Notes: generated by a model from the letters alone, not told the origin. Positions 32,921-41,778 are shown, numbered from the stretch's first letter. The stretch is DNA of 64,000 nucleotides from Nocardia arthritidis (GCF_011801145.1 NZ_CP046172.1:2170001-2234000), one strand, 5' to 3'. Translations and numbers: made by a program.

Positions 32921-34284
32921 TCGACCGGGACATCGAAGCCATCTCCGCGGTCGCCGCCCTGGTGAACTCCGGTGACCTGCGCCGCGCCAAACAGCAGGTA
33001 CGCGAACTCGCCAAGACGATCGACCGTGAGCGGCTCGGCATGATCTGGCAGTGCGTCTCGATCTGGGAGCGCCACCCCTACGAGGAGGCCAAAGCCGAGA
33101 TGAGACAGCTCTGGCACAACAACCCGGCACAGCGCGCGCTCATCGAAAAACTAGTGCCACCAACCGATCCCCACCTCCACGAGGCACCAGGCAACCCGCT
33201 TCCCGCACGACCAGCCGGAGGACGCAGCGTGCGAGCCAGTGCCACGAACTCCAACGGCAGCGACTTCTACCGACCACCCCGCGACACCCGCCGTCGCGTA
33301 GACCCGACGCTGCGGACCCGCCCGACCCGGCCGTCCAATCGCGAGGAACCCGGGGTCGTCGACGCGTACTTCGGCGACACCGCCGCCGACCAGCACACCC
33401 GGGCCGCCGCATTACGTCACCGCAAGCGCGCGGGCGAGGACACGATCGACGACACCGAGCTGGTGAACGAGGTGCCGGATGGGCGGGCAGGTGTCGACGG
33501 CGACAAACCGTACGCCCGCGACAGTCGAAAACCCTTCGCGTCGCTGGATATTCAGTATGACAACGACTACGACGACGACCGCTACAAGGAGGTTGAGGAC
33601 TACTACCGAGACCAGGACAAGGAAGACGCTGCCCCCACGCTGCGTGGGCTGCCGTGCGTGGGCTGCCGCCTCGAACGCGCGGCACTCGATGCCAGCACCT
33701 CGCCCTACGGGCTGCCGTACAACGAACGCATCCGATCCGGACGAGGCGACGATGGGCTGTGCAACCCATGCCGGATCGACGGCGTGACGGGAATCAGGGA
33801 ACTTCCACTGGGACACAGCAGGATCGACGCCATCAACGCCCGATGCGAATTCATCGCCGAACACAGCGGCCCGGCCGCGCGCAGCGTCCTTCGGCAGGAA
33901 TGGCGCCTGTGCAGGGATATGGGTCACGTCGGATACCGCGCCATCGAAACCTGGGTCCGCGACCACCCCGAACTGCCGCAGTCGCCGGAACAGCCGACAC
34001 CGCGCCGCTCGATCACGGGCTTCGAGCCGGTGCCGATGAGCAACGGATGGTGCGAGGGCTGCAGCGAGTTCCGCCAAGTGACCGACGGACAGTGCGTCGA
34101 CTGCCGTCCCGCCTCGACTGCTCCACCCAGCAGGCTGCTCAAAGCAGGTGACGTGCGCAACCGAAGCGAGCGCATCGTGCGCACACAACAGCCCGGCGCG
34201 GCCGTCACGGCAGACCAACGGCGCCAACGACTCTGGCGAACCCAATCCGCGGCCCGGCAGAGCGGCCAGCGCCGCCACCTGTAA
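32905..34284 (+). CDS. Unknown protein with two zinc-ribbon-like CxxC pairs
   Basis: 459 aa. An N-terminal helical domain (about 1-75; R-D-I-E-A-I-S-A-V-A-A-L-V) is followed by a disordered Arg/Pro-rich and then very acidic middle (D-N-D-Y-D-D-D-R). Two cysteine clusters follow: L-P-C-V-G-C with L-C-N-P-C (near 250-290) and W-C-E-G-C with Q-C-V-D-C (near 380-395). Each pair could form a zinc ribbon. The C-terminus is basic. It may bind nucleic acid or act in element maintenance; no family recognised. Confidence 0.7.
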   Translation: MAEPLIDRDIEAISAVAALVNSGDLRRAKQQVRELAKTIDRERLGMIWQCVSIWERHPYEEAKAEMRQLWHNNPAQRALIEKLVPPTDPHLHEAPGNPLPARPAGGRSVRASATNSNGSDFYRPPRDTRRRVDPTLRTRPTRPSNREEPGVVDAYFGDTAADQHTRAAALRHRKRAGEDTIDDTELVNEVPDGRAGVDGDKPYARDSRKPFASLDIQYDNDYDDDRYKEVEDYYRDQDKEDAAPTLRGLPCVGCRLERAALDASTSPYGLPYNERIRSGRGDDGLCNPCRIDGVTGIRELPLGHSRIDAINARCEFIAEHSGPAARSVLRQEWRLCRDMGHVGYRAIETWVRDHPELPQSPEQPTPRRSITGFEPVPMSNGWCEGCSEFRQVTDGQCVDCRPASTAPPSRLLKAGDVRNRSERIVRTQQPGAAVTADQRRQRLWRTQSAARQSGQRRHL

Positions 34285-34315
34285 ATCGTATCCGACTCAC
34301 CCATCGAGGACCATC

Positions 34316-35209
34316 ATGACCACGAGAGAAGCTCGGCGAGGCACCTCCTACCTGGCCGCATTCGCAATCCTCGCCGACCCTGCCCGGCCGCACGAAACAC
34401 CCAAACCCAGCAGTGCCGAGTTCGACACGCTGTACGAGGCGCTGACGTGGCTGCACGACCGCGCGCACGACGACACGTCGGCGTCCGGACCAACCCTGGC
34501 CGCGGCAGCCGTGTACGCGCGATCTGCCGGCCGACAAAAATTCGCCCCGATACGCCGATTCGGTGTCGGCACCGGCTCCGTGATCGCCGACATAATCCGG
34601 ACGATGGTCACGACAACTCGGGCCGCTCAACAGCCGAAAGGGCGGATGAGGTCGACCGCTGGCGATCCCGCCACCGAGGCCGCTCAAGCGCTGGACCACG
34701 CCCTCGCAGGCGGAATCAGCATCCAGTTCACCGATCCAGCTGAACCCAGCCGAATCCTCACCGTCGGCCTGATCGATCGGGAATGGACGACCGTCGAGCA
34801 CCGGCAAGACCATCCGCGCGGCAGTGAACTCCGTGAAATCGGCCGCGTCGGCGTCCCGCACTACGCGCGAGTCACCGACATGCTCGGCGACCTTGCCATC
34901 GGCGCGCCCTACCTCGGCACCGCGCGCGTCGGACAGCACCTGCCCGCAGTGACCGTGCCGGCCGACATCGTCGAAGACCTCTGCGCGTTCCAAGCCCGCC
35001 TCGATGCGCTAGCGGCGAGGGCACGGATATGCGCGTGCGACCACCCGGAGATCCTGGCGGCCAGGGCACTCGGCGGCGCCGTCGTAGCAGCGGAACCCGA
35101 AACCGCTGCGATCAGCACCCGCCTCGACGACGCGGCGCGCGGTCGACGCAAGACGCACGGACGGCGCCACACGGCTGGGGCGCGAGTACGACGAAAGGCA
35201 CGGTTATGA
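34316..35209 (+). CDS. Unknown element-encoded protein (297 aa)
   Basis: ATG with G-A-G-G-A. The N-terminal half is helical (Y-E-A-L-T-W-L-H-D-R, G-S-V-I-A-D-I-I-R-T-M-V); the middle has a strand-rich unit (I-S-I-Q-F-T-D-P, R-I-L-T-V-G-L-I-D-R, L-R-E-I-G-R-V-G-V) resembling the beta units of the 831-aa protein two genes upstream. The end is strongly basic. Its stop overlaps a 16-codon frame (ATGA). No domain recognised; part of the same operon by spacing. Confidence 0.65.
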   Translation: MTTREARRGTSYLAAFAILADPARPHETPKPSSAEFDTLYEALTWLHDRAHDDTSASGPTLAAAAVYARSAGRQKFAPIRRFGVGTGSVIADIIRTMVTTTRAAQQPKGRMRSTAGDPATEAAQALDHALAGGISIQFTDPAEPSRILTVGLIDREWTTVEHRQDHPRGSELREIGRVGVPHYARVTDMLGDLAIGAPYLGTARVGQHLPAVTVPADIVEDLCAFQARLDALAARARICACDHPEILAARALGGAVVAAEPETAAISTRLDDAARGRRKTHGRRHTAGARVRRKARL

Positions 35210-35256
35210 GCGGCAGGCGACCTACTTCGCCGCCCGATGATGCCCTCACGCAATAA
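35206..35256 (+). CDS. Sixteen-codon coupled mini-frame
   Basis: Starts at an ATGA overlap with the previous gene and ends 24 bp before the next possible start. Probably a relay or chance frame; listed because it repeats the pattern seen at 28998 and 32840. Confidence 0.25.
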   Translation: MSGRRPTSPPDDALTQ

Positions 35257-35280
35257 CTCTGACTTCACGCGCAATGGCGT

Positions 35281-35520
35281 GTGAACACCAGCAAGGAGGT
35301 CGCGATTACCATCAAGAAGACCGTGCAAGCACTACTGGACTTCTCTTATGTCCCAGAGGGCAGCACCATGCCGCTGATGCGGATCGATGAAGTCGAGATC
35401 ACTGTTGCCCCCATCGGAACGGAATGCTCGCACAGAGAAACTATTTGCCCCGACTGCGCCGAACAATGGCAGGCCGGGCTCGTGCTCACCGAGCGTCTCC
35501 CGTGGGAACTCACAAAATAG
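35281..35520 (+). CDS. Small zinc-finger-like protein, possible ATT start
   Basis: 79 aa from GTG 35281 or 71 aa from an ATT at 35305. The GTG has no ribosome site, whereas a full AAGGAGG (35293-35299) lies inside the frame, 5 nt before the in-frame ATT. The protein has C-S-H-R-E-T-I-C-P-D-C, a compact C-x-H / C-x-x-C knuckle that could bind zinc, and ends W-E-L-T-K. It is the last recognisable gene of the conjugation operon. The function is unknown; small zinc proteins at this position could be transcriptional modulators. Confidence 0.55.
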   Translation: MNTSKEVAITIKKTVQALLDFSYVPEGSTMPLMRIDEVEITVAPIGTECSHRETICPDCAEQWQAGLVLTERLPWELTK

Positions 35521-35604
35521 ACCAGACCACGAAAGAAATGACACACCAACCGATTATCGCGCTTATTCATCGTTGGGGTGCAACAGTTCTGGCGTTCCAG
35601 GCGT

Positions 35605-36018
35605 TTACCGTGATGATCCACCGACGTGACTCATGTCCTCCGATTCGGCGTTTCCGGATCGGAGGCAGTACAGCCTGCACGCGAAGTAGGTGATCACCGT
35701 GACCATCTTCAATTGAGCCGCGACCATTCCAACGTCGGCGGAGATCCGCAGCCTTTCGCGGTCCGATCCATGAGGGGCGATGGCCGCGAATTCCATCGAC
35801 CAGAGTCCGCCATGCGCGACTCCGCTTTGCATGTTCCACATTCCGCGCAGGATTGAGCCTGCGCCTGGGTTTGCGCCGATAGCAGAGTCATGGCCGTTCA
35901 CGAGCCGGTCGACTTCGGTGATTGTCTCCGCTGACCTGCAGGCACCCAGGTGGCGTTGCGGTTTGCCGCATTGCTGCGGGCATTCAAGATCATGGATTTG
36001 ACTGACAGAGTGATCCAT
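35605..36018 (-). pseudogene. Probable fragment of an actinobacterial membrane-associated protein
   Basis: On the minus strand, the segment I-L-R-G-M-W-N-M-Q-S-G-V-A-H-G-G-L-W-S followed by a hydrophobic stretch (V-I-T-Y-F-A-C-R-L-Y) looks like the C-terminal part of a known type of uncharacterised actinobacterial protein with an S-G-x-A-H-G box. The first residues are unnatural and there is no ribosome site, so it is likely the tail of a gene whose front was lost. Confidence 0.35.
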
Positions 36019-36034
36019 CGAGGCCAGCTCGGTA

Positions 36035-36292
36035 TTGAACCACTACTTCCACGTAGTCGGCCGCGCGAAACCCTCGGTTTGGCCACCGAACCGGGGGAGG
36101 ACGCACCCGCAGCCGCCCCTGCTCGCGTTTCCACCGACGTCACTGACTCCAGTGATAGCCAACTGGATCGGCAAAGATCCAGCTTGGATCGACTGGCAGC
36201 GTCAAGGCGATACCGAACTGATCCATCACGACGACTGGGCTGCTCTGTGTCGGACTACAGTCATGCTCGAAGCGGGACTGCCGGAACAGTGA
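36035..36292 (+). pseudogene. Possible gene fragment (85 codons)
   Basis: The second half (W-I-G-K-D-P-A-W-I-D-W-Q-R-Q-G-D-T, then A-A-L-C-R-T-T-V-M-L-E-A-G-L) has natural composition, while the start does not and lacks a ribosome site. It could be the remains of an accessory gene truncated at the element border. No family recognised. Confidence 0.25.
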
Positions 36293-36638
36293 AGCCGTTA
36301 CTTCGGCCCGAATTCGAGCTCACACTGACTCCGGCTGGCAGCCGGTCACAACCGCTTCGCGCCGATACCCAGGCGAGGTCGGCAGCCGCCTGCACATCAT
36401 CCGAATTACCAAGACCGACTACTGATTGAGGTGCCCTGCGGATCCGGGCAGCGGCCTGAAGGGCTATTTTATGCTGCTGTCCGTCGATTGGGTCTCGGCA
36501 CAAATCCGAGCGGGATGCACCCAGGTCGGGTCCTGAATACCGTTCCATCGAAGCTCTCCGCAGGATTAAATTAGTAGCGGCACGCTCCTCAACTTGCATG
36601 AAAATTTGTCATCTATCAGCTCTCATCGGGGAGAAAAA

Positions 36639-37451
36639 TCATGCTATTCCTGCAAACAGGTCATCTTCGGGTGTCGACGCACCCGTAGAGTTGTATATCC
36701 GAATGTGTTCCTCCGTGCGAAAAACTTCAGACCATTCACCTGCGGGTACTTTCGCGGCGGTTGAGTTATGGATCTGACTCCTGTGAGAGTAGAGCGCCGC
36801 CCGCTTACGCTCAAGCACCGAGGAGATATCAAGACTGGTTGTTATTTCTCGGTCGATTCTATCTGTGACCTGCAAGCGTTCGATACCCGGCTTCGGCCGG
36901 GCGATGCCGTTGCGGGCAAGGGCGCGACGAATACGTTCCCAATATGTTGTTCCGTGTGCGGTATAATAAAACTTCATGGGTATGTTCGTAACTTCGACAG
37001 CCATGGTTGTCGCTTGCGAGGCGTGACGGTGGTCTGGGTGACGGGTACTAGTCGGTTCGTGAGTAAGTACGACTTGAGGCCGATACTCTCGCAGGAGCGC
37101 AGTAATTTCGGAAGCTACTTCTTCCAGAGGCATGTTGCAGAATGCTATGGCCTTGTTTTTGTAATCCCATTCAACAGTGCCGGAATCGTGGTAGCCAAGT
37201 AGTTCAAGGTCGCTGACCAACAAGTGTTCGCAAGCGAGTCGCAGTTCTTCCACGCGGATGGCAGCTACTGCCTGTGTGTCGTGACCAGGACCGGGTTTGA
37301 TTCCATACGGACGGTCCCCGTACTCGCCGTTGGTGCATGTTACAAGGATGGTGCGAACGCCCCGAGACGCGTAGAATGCTAGCGTTCCACCGAGAGTGGT
37401 TGATTCATCATCAGGATGCGCTAAGACTGCCATCAACGTTCTATGAGCCAT
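36639..37451 (-). CDS. PIG-L (LmbE/MshB-like) zinc-dependent deacetylase
   Basis: 270 aa from ATG 37451 (A-A-G-G-T-G upstream; a GTG 12 bp earlier is possible). Family hallmarks: A-H-P-D-D-E near residue 11-16, which supplies zinc ligands and the catalytic Asp, a central H-E-P-T-S-T-R-H-P-D-H-R-H box with the third ligand, and C-T-N-G-E-Y-G. PIG-L enzymes remove acetyl from N-acetylglucosamine-type substrates or open amide-like bonds (MshB, Mca, antibiotic tailoring enzymes). It is divergent from the XRE gene (93-bp gap) at the left side of the peptide cluster, so it could be a tailoring, self-protection or mycothiol-detoxification enzyme. Confidence 0.88.
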   Translation of the reverse strand: MAHRTLMAVLAHPDDESTTLGGTLAFYASRGVRTILVTCTNGEYGDRPYGIKPGPGHDTQAVAAIRVEELRLACEHLLVSDLELLGYHDSGTVEWDYKNKAIAFCNMPLEEVASEITALLREYRPQVVLTHEPTSTRHPDHRHASQATTMAVEVTNIPMKFYYTAHGTTYWERIRRALARNGIARPKPGIERLQVTDRIDREITTSLDISSVLERKRAALYSHRSQIHNSTAAKVPAGEWSEVFRTEEHIRIYNSTGASTPEDDLFAGIA

Positions 37452-37544
37452 CGGTTTATGCACCTTCCGATCTTGCGGTATTTGGGCTACGCTGTGGGTC
37501 GGGTACGAGAGTTGTAATAGTATCGAAAGGCGCTGTCCGAGACA

Positions 37545-37940
37545 ATGGCCGATGACGATGCTTCTGAATTATCGCCAACATGGCTGGCGGCGATGCTGCG
37601 AGAATTGCTGGAGGAGCGATACGGCCGTGGCAGGGTTCCTGGGGTCTTGCGTATATCCAAGGATATAGGTGAAGCAAATCGTGGCGAAACGATATCCCAC
37701 ACTCAACTGCATAATATTTTAACAGGGAAGACGGGGAGTATATCGGAAAATACAAAAGTTATTTTAAGCAAATTCTTCGGTAGGCGGCCGAGCTATTTTT
37801 CTCCACCGCAGGATTCTGGAAGATGGAGCGCCGACTCGGTTAATGCCTTGGCGGCTCGGATCGCGAAGCTCGATGCGGCTCAGATCGCCGCAATCAGGCA
37901 GGTTATCGATTTGGTCGAAGGAGACGGGATCGGAGAGTAG
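37545..37940 (+). CDS. XRE-like helix-turn-helix regulator of the XRE/ImmA-IrrE/MAB_1171c trio
   Basis: 131 aa. The N-terminal 75 residues are helical with a turn I-S-H-T-Q-L-H-N-I-L-T-G-K-T and N-T-K-V-I-L-S-K-F-F-G of the kind found in SinR/XRE-type binders next to ImmA/IrrE peptidases. A C-terminal helix (L-A-A-R-I-A-K-L-D-A-A-Q-I) may mediate dimerisation. In paired systems the peptidase cleaves or displaces the XRE repressor on a signal. The gene is AT-rich compared with the rest of the window. Confidence 0.75.
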   Translation: MADDDASELSPTWLAAMLRELLEERYGRGRVPGVLRISKDIGEANRGETISHTQLHNILTGKTGSISENTKVILSKFFGRRPSYFSPPQDSGRWSADSVNALAARIAKLDAAQIAAIRQVIDLVEGDGIGE

Positions 37941-38026
37941 GGGAGGGCGCTCGCGGGCCGTTGCGTCACTTCTATGCGGAAGTTAACATGAGCAGAAGAT
38001 GCCTGGATCAGGGAGGGGGCGGGCCG

Positions 38027-38512
38027 ATGATGTCGTCGAGCCGCATCGACGAGATCGTAACGTCATTGATTGATCAACTTCCCTTAGAGCCGCGGCCGGC
38101 GAGCGTTCGGGATTTGTGTCGTCGTGTGGCTGAACAAAGAGCCAGGCCGCTATTTGTGCGTTCTGTCAATGTGCCAGCGCTGCCATTCGGTTTATGGTAC
38201 TGTGACGGGAAGCGTGATTACATCCTTTACCGTGCTGGTTGTTCAGGGTATCACTGCGATCACATTATTCTGCACGAAATATGCCACATGTTCGCCGAGG
38301 ATAATCTCCGTCCGTCTTCATATACGGACGGAGGCGATGTACTAGAAGTGATCGAGTATGCAGCAACGAATCCTCGGACAGATCTTCAGGAAGAAGTTGC
38401 TGAGACCTTTGCGGCAAGAGTGCTAAAACTCCTCGACCACAGTTGGAGTCGGGAGCCGAGCGAGTTCGAGCGACGAGCAGCGGCTATGCTCGGAGCCGTA
38501 GATGTTCGCTGA
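38027..38512 (+). CDS. ImmA/IrrE-like zinc metallopeptidase
   Basis: 161 aa, start chosen at the double ATG after G-G-G-A-G-G-G. The HExxH zinc motif is H-E-I-C-H (residues 83-87) in the context I-I-L-H-E-I-C-H-M-F, with a downstream E-E-V-A-E-T-F-A supplying a possible third ligand. ImmA/IrrE peptidases cleave partner repressors in mobile-element and stress control. Upstream is the XRE gene; downstream a membrane protein overlaps by 11 bp. Confidence 0.85.
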   Translation: MMSSSRIDEIVTSLIDQLPLEPRPASVRDLCRRVAEQRARPLFVRSVNVPALPFGLWYCDGKRDYILYRAGCSGYHCDHIILHEICHMFAEDNLRPSSYTDGGDVLEVIEYAATNPRTDLQEEVAETFAARVLKLLDHSWSREPSEFERRAAAMLGAVDVR

Positions 38513-39680
38513 GATCATACGTGAAGTAGTCTTTGCTTTAGTATGGGTCGTACTCATTGTGCGCACCCCGGTTATGATCCGTGATAAGAACCAACATCCT
38601 TTGTGGGCGGCTCTAATCGTTATCGCGTGTGGATCCATTTTTATCCAATCATGGTTTGGAACCGCGGTAAACGCAGCCAGCGGCATAGCGGACCTAAATA
38701 ACTTACTTCAAGGCATGCTGGCCGTCGTTGATGTGTCAGTGATGCTTGAGCTCGTTATTTATATGACAGTTTGGGGTGGTTCGGATAGGACTAAACAGCG
38801 TGCATTCCGGATCGCTGTAGTTGGTATTATTTTGGCGGGGATGGCGGTGTCGTTTGCCTTTACGCCGCCTAAAGACCGATTCAAACCACTCAATGGGGTG
38901 GAACCGTTTGCGTGGTATGTCATTCTGGTTGGGCTCTATCTTTTCCTAGCTTCAATGGCTGTAACCTGGATAATTTGGCGTCATCTAACTCATGTGCAGG
39001 ATGGAACAATATACGCTGCACTTGTCATGATCATGCTCGGCAGTGCGGCCGAGATACCATTCATTATGATCCGAACCTTAGACCGTTGGGATCATTTCGC
39101 GGTGCCTGGAGCGAAGAGAGCAGCGTTTATCTTGAGCACTTTTCGGTTTATGCTCGTTCCTCTAGGCTGCGTCCTGGTCGTGGTAGGACCGATTGTCAAA
39201 AATATCGGGTATATATACCGTCATGCGCGTTTGTACCCCATATGGTATCTTCTGCGCGGCGCTACTCCGAATCTGGTCCTTACCTCGGAGGAGGTTAACC
39301 GGTCTTCTATCTCGCTGGTCTCACGAGACCCTTGGGAAGGGTTGCATCGTCGCGTTATCGAGATACGAGATAGTGTCTTCTACTTGCTGGATAGATGGGC
39401 GTGGCCGGCGTTGCTAGAGGAAGCTGTTCGGTGCAGTCGAGTCGAACCTGATCCGAAATGGCGGAAAATGGTCGCGACCGCATGCTGGCTGGAAGTGTCC
39501 AGGCGTCTCGCCTTATCTGGGCAGGCGGCACTCGACCAACACGTCGACAGAAGTTTGCTCCCTGAAATTGTCGCTACGCGATCGACTCTCCCTGCAGAAA
39601 CTAAGTACTTGCTCGCTATTCATCGTTGTATGCAATCGCGAGTGGTCAGGGATTTTGCCGATCGGATCGCACCTCCATGA
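38502..39680 (+). CDS. MAB_1171c-like membrane protein (DUF6545 type)
   Basis: 392 aa. Seven or so membrane helices occupy residues 1-230 (for example F-A-L-V-W-V-V-L-I, V-I-A-C-G-S-I-F-I), followed by a cytosolic domain whose entry is L-Y-P-I-W-Y-L-L-R, which I associate with the MAB_1171c/DUF6545 family, and an R-V-I-E-I-R-D box. Annotation pipelines often call these putative transporters, but a sensor role fits the company: genes of this type regularly follow XRE and ImmA/IrrE genes in actinomycetes. The trio may sense a ligand and release repression of the cluster. Strongly AT-rich. Confidence 0.75.
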   Translation: MFAEIIREVVFALVWVVLIVRTPVMIRDKNQHPLWAALIVIACGSIFIQSWFGTAVNAASGIADLNNLLQGMLAVVDVSVMLELVIYMTVWGGSDRTKQRAFRIAVVGIILAGMAVSFAFTPPKDRFKPLNGVEPFAWYVILVGLYLFLASMAVTWIIWRHLTHVQDGTIYAALVMIMLGSAAEIPFIMIRTLDRWDHFAVPGAKRAAFILSTFRFMLVPLGCVLVVVGPIVKNIGYIYRHARLYPIWYLLRGATPNLVLTSEEVNRSSISLVSRDPWEGLHRRVIEIRDSVFYLLDRWAWPALLEEAVRCSRVEPDPKWRKMVATACWLEVSRRLALSGQAALDQHVDRSLLPEIVATRSTLPAETKYLLAIHRCMQSRVVRDFADRIAPP

Positions 39681-40077
39681 CCCGTCATAAAGTATGTTTT
39701 TGTGAAAGACTCGAACTGAGTATATCAACTAGTCATAAACCGCCGGTTGACAAGGAGTAGGTCTGCGAGTACGGTTTAGGACCAACGACGGGTTTCCGGC
39801 AGCGACGACTCGACCGGAACACGTTTGGAGCCTGTGACCTACAGATCCTTCAATAGTTCGTAGAATTAATCGACTACAAAATGCGGACCTTTGAGCGGTC
39901 GGCAGTGCTTATGATGTGTGGCAATCGTCAAAATGACTGTGTCGGCTCGACGACCGCACGGTTGACAGGTCCGTATGGCAAGCCCAGGCGGTCGGCGAAA
40001 TATAACGACGGCAAGTCAGGCAACCTCGACCTAAGATCCTGGGCGCGGGCTTCACGATGTAGATCCGAGGGGGATCT
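39681..40077. other. Non-coding gap upstream of the StrR-like gene
   Basis: AT-rich; no credible gene. It holds the promoter candidate listed separately and a short frame (39881-40081) with unnatural composition that I do not accept. The distance of about 300 bp from the promoter to the regulator's ATG leaves room for a long 5' leader or for operator sites. Confidence 0.5.
39747..39775 (+). promoter_or_regulatory. Candidate housekeeping promoter for the StrR-like gene
   Basis: TTGACA (39747-39752), a 17-bp spacer, and TACGGT (39770-39775). This matches the -35 and the TAnnnT -10 of actinobacterial vegetative promoters. It lies 303 bp upstream of the ATG, so the transcript would have a long leader; another promoter nearer the gene cannot be excluded. 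Confidence 0.4.
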
Positions 40078-41094
40078 ATGAGTAGCGCTATGAGTGCCGG
40101 TTTATCCGACGAGGGCGCCTTTTCCGCAGCGAGTTCAATCCACGAGCTGCCGTTATGCTCGAATATCGTCGACCTTCCGATATCTGATGTGCTGCCCTCG
40201 GACTCACCGCCGCGAGCAGCAGGGTTGAACGCGGCTCATGTACGAATGCTCGCCGATTCGGCAACCGCGTTTCCTCCGATTGTCGTCCACCGGGGAACGA
40301 TGCAGGTCATCGACGGCTGGCATCGGCTGCGTGCGGTGCAGTTGCGTGGTGAAGCGACCATTTCTGCAGTGCTTTTCGATGGAGGTCAGTCCGAAGCTTT
40401 CATCCTGGCGGTGAAACTGAATGCGGCACACGGGTTGCCGTTGTCGCTTGCCGATCGCAAGGCTGCTGCGCTCCGTATCCTCTTGCTCTATCCGGACTGG
40501 TCAGACAGATCGGTTGCCACGATAGCTGGGATCTCCCGCGGGACGGTCGCAGTGATCCGGAACAGGTCGACTGGCAAATTTGGACAGTCGACCGGTCGGA
40601 TAGCGCGCAACGGAGTGCTGCACCGGCCCAACGTGCAGCAGGGCCGTCGACGTGCTGCCGAACTCTTCGCTGCCGACCCGAGCGCCTCGACGCGGAAGGT
40701 AGCTATGGCAGCGGGTATCTCGGTCACCACGGCCAAGGACGTTCGCAAACAGCTACGGGTCGGCGAGCAGCCCATATCATCTCGCAGGTCTGACAATGGC
40801 GCCGCTTCTATGCACGGACCTATGGGCCGGTCTGTCAGGAATGTACCGACGTCTGCCCCACGGAAGATTGACGCCGACGAAACGTTGCAGCGGCTGCGGA
40901 GAGACCCTTCGCTCCGATTTACCGAAACAGGGCGGAAGCTGTTGCGCTGGCTGGAGATCCCCTTCGAGCGTGGAGTTGATTGGAGCGCTATCGTCCGCAG
41001 CCTTCCGGATCACTGCACCCATGGCATCGCTGAACTTGCGCGACAACGCTCCGAGGAGTGGCGGCAGTTGGCGTACCTACTCGACCAACGATAA
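40078..41094 (+). CDS. StrR-like ParB-domain pathway-specific activator
   Basis: 338 aa; ATG with G-A-G-G-G-G-G-A. Residues about 28-110 form a ParB/sulfiredoxin-type domain (I-S-D-V-L-P-S-D-S-P-P, V-I-D-G-W-H-R-L-R-A-V), residues 120-165 a helix-turn-helix (D-W-S-D-R-S-V-A-T-I-A-G-I-S-R-G-T-V), and 195-225 a second one (S-T-R-K-V-A-M-A-A-G-I-S). This is the layout of StrR, the streptomycin activator, and relatives in glycopeptide and aminocoumarin clusters, which switch on their own cluster. Codon 9 is TTA (40102-40104), a rare leucine codon that makes such activators depend on the bldA tRNA in streptomycetes. Confidence 0.88.
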   Translation: MSSAMSAGLSDEGAFSAASSIHELPLCSNIVDLPISDVLPSDSPPRAAGLNAAHVRMLADSATAFPPIVVHRGTMQVIDGWHRLRAVQLRGEATISAVLFDGGQSEAFILAVKLNAAHGLPLSLADRKAAALRILLLYPDWSDRSVATIAGISRGTVAVIRNRSTGKFGQSTGRIARNGVLHRPNVQQGRRRAAELFAADPSASTRKVAMAAGISVTTAKDVRKQLRVGEQPISSRRSDNGAASMHGPMGRSVRNVPTSAPRKIDADETLQRLRRDPSLRFTETGRKLLRWLEIPFERGVDWSAIVRSLPDHCTHGIAELARQRSEEWRQLAYLLDQR

Positions 41095-41778
41095 AAACTC
41101 TTTAGCTGCAGGATTCAATTCTATGCGAGGTCAGTTATACAGGATGCTGGAGGAAATTGTGGCGGTGTAGGAACCAGCATATTATGCATCGTGCAATCAG
41201 ATAGCCGCCGCGTGTTCGGGGCCAGTCGACGTACTGTGCTATTAGTTGTTTTTGCTCAACGTGATACTTGGGGCATGTAAATCGCAAGATGCGGTGTTTT
41301 TGCAGGCGATCTGCGGCTCGTGCCGCAATGCAGGGGAGGTGCCTGAAGGATCGACGCGCAGAACGCCAATCTCAATTCATGAGACTGTCGTTTCTTTTGC
41401 GACCTTAAATTCTCGAATAGTCCTTTGTGTATACAAAAACGGCTTGAGAAAATGATGGCCACAATCGGCATATTGGGAGATGTTCACGCCGCGTATAGAG
41501 TGCACAGTGCCTTTTTCGGAATCGCGGAGTAGCCTCCGCCCCAGAGATGGACCTTCGCAATTGTCAGTTTCTGACGAAATCTGGACTCCCAGGATTAAGT
41601 ACTGCGATGCTGGAAAGTCCACGATGTTTGCGAAGTTGCTCGTTGCTCGATCTGGCCATGCTTTATGGAGTCTGCATTGGAGAACTGGGAACACGTCAGG
41701 CCTGAAAATGAATGACTCGCAAATTTCATTTAAGCTGCTGAGCGCGATGTAATGTGCGCCATACTAGGGAGGCCACAA
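41095..41778. other. AT-rich stretch without a supported gene between regulator and P450
   Basis: About 680 bp; open frames on both strands are short, lack ribosome sites and use codons unlike neighbours. A CCAGTCGAC around 41221-41229 matches half of a StrR-type GTTCGAC/CAGTCGAAC site, but the partner arm was not found. A promoter for the P450-led operon is expected here. Confidence 0.4.

Larger units (their letters stand above)
35521..36638. other. Element edge: about 1.1 kb without intact genes, only fragments
   Basis: The stretch between the last conjugation gene and the PIG-L gene holds two fragment-like frames (35605-36018 minus, 36035-36292 plus) and otherwise nothing supported. Base composition drifts from GC-rich to AT-richer across it. 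No tRNA, direct-repeat attachment pair or transposase was seen by eye. Confidence 0.5.

Noticed and set aside
39881..40081. 66-codon frame upstream of the StrR-like gene
   Set aside because: Unnatural composition, no ribosome site, and it overlaps the activator start.
41221..41229. StrR-type operator upstream of the P450
   Set aside because: Only one half-site matches; the paired arm at the expected spacing is missing.
41246..41752. Short frames in the gap before the P450
   Set aside because: They overlap one another on both strands, lack ribosome sites and show no family pattern.
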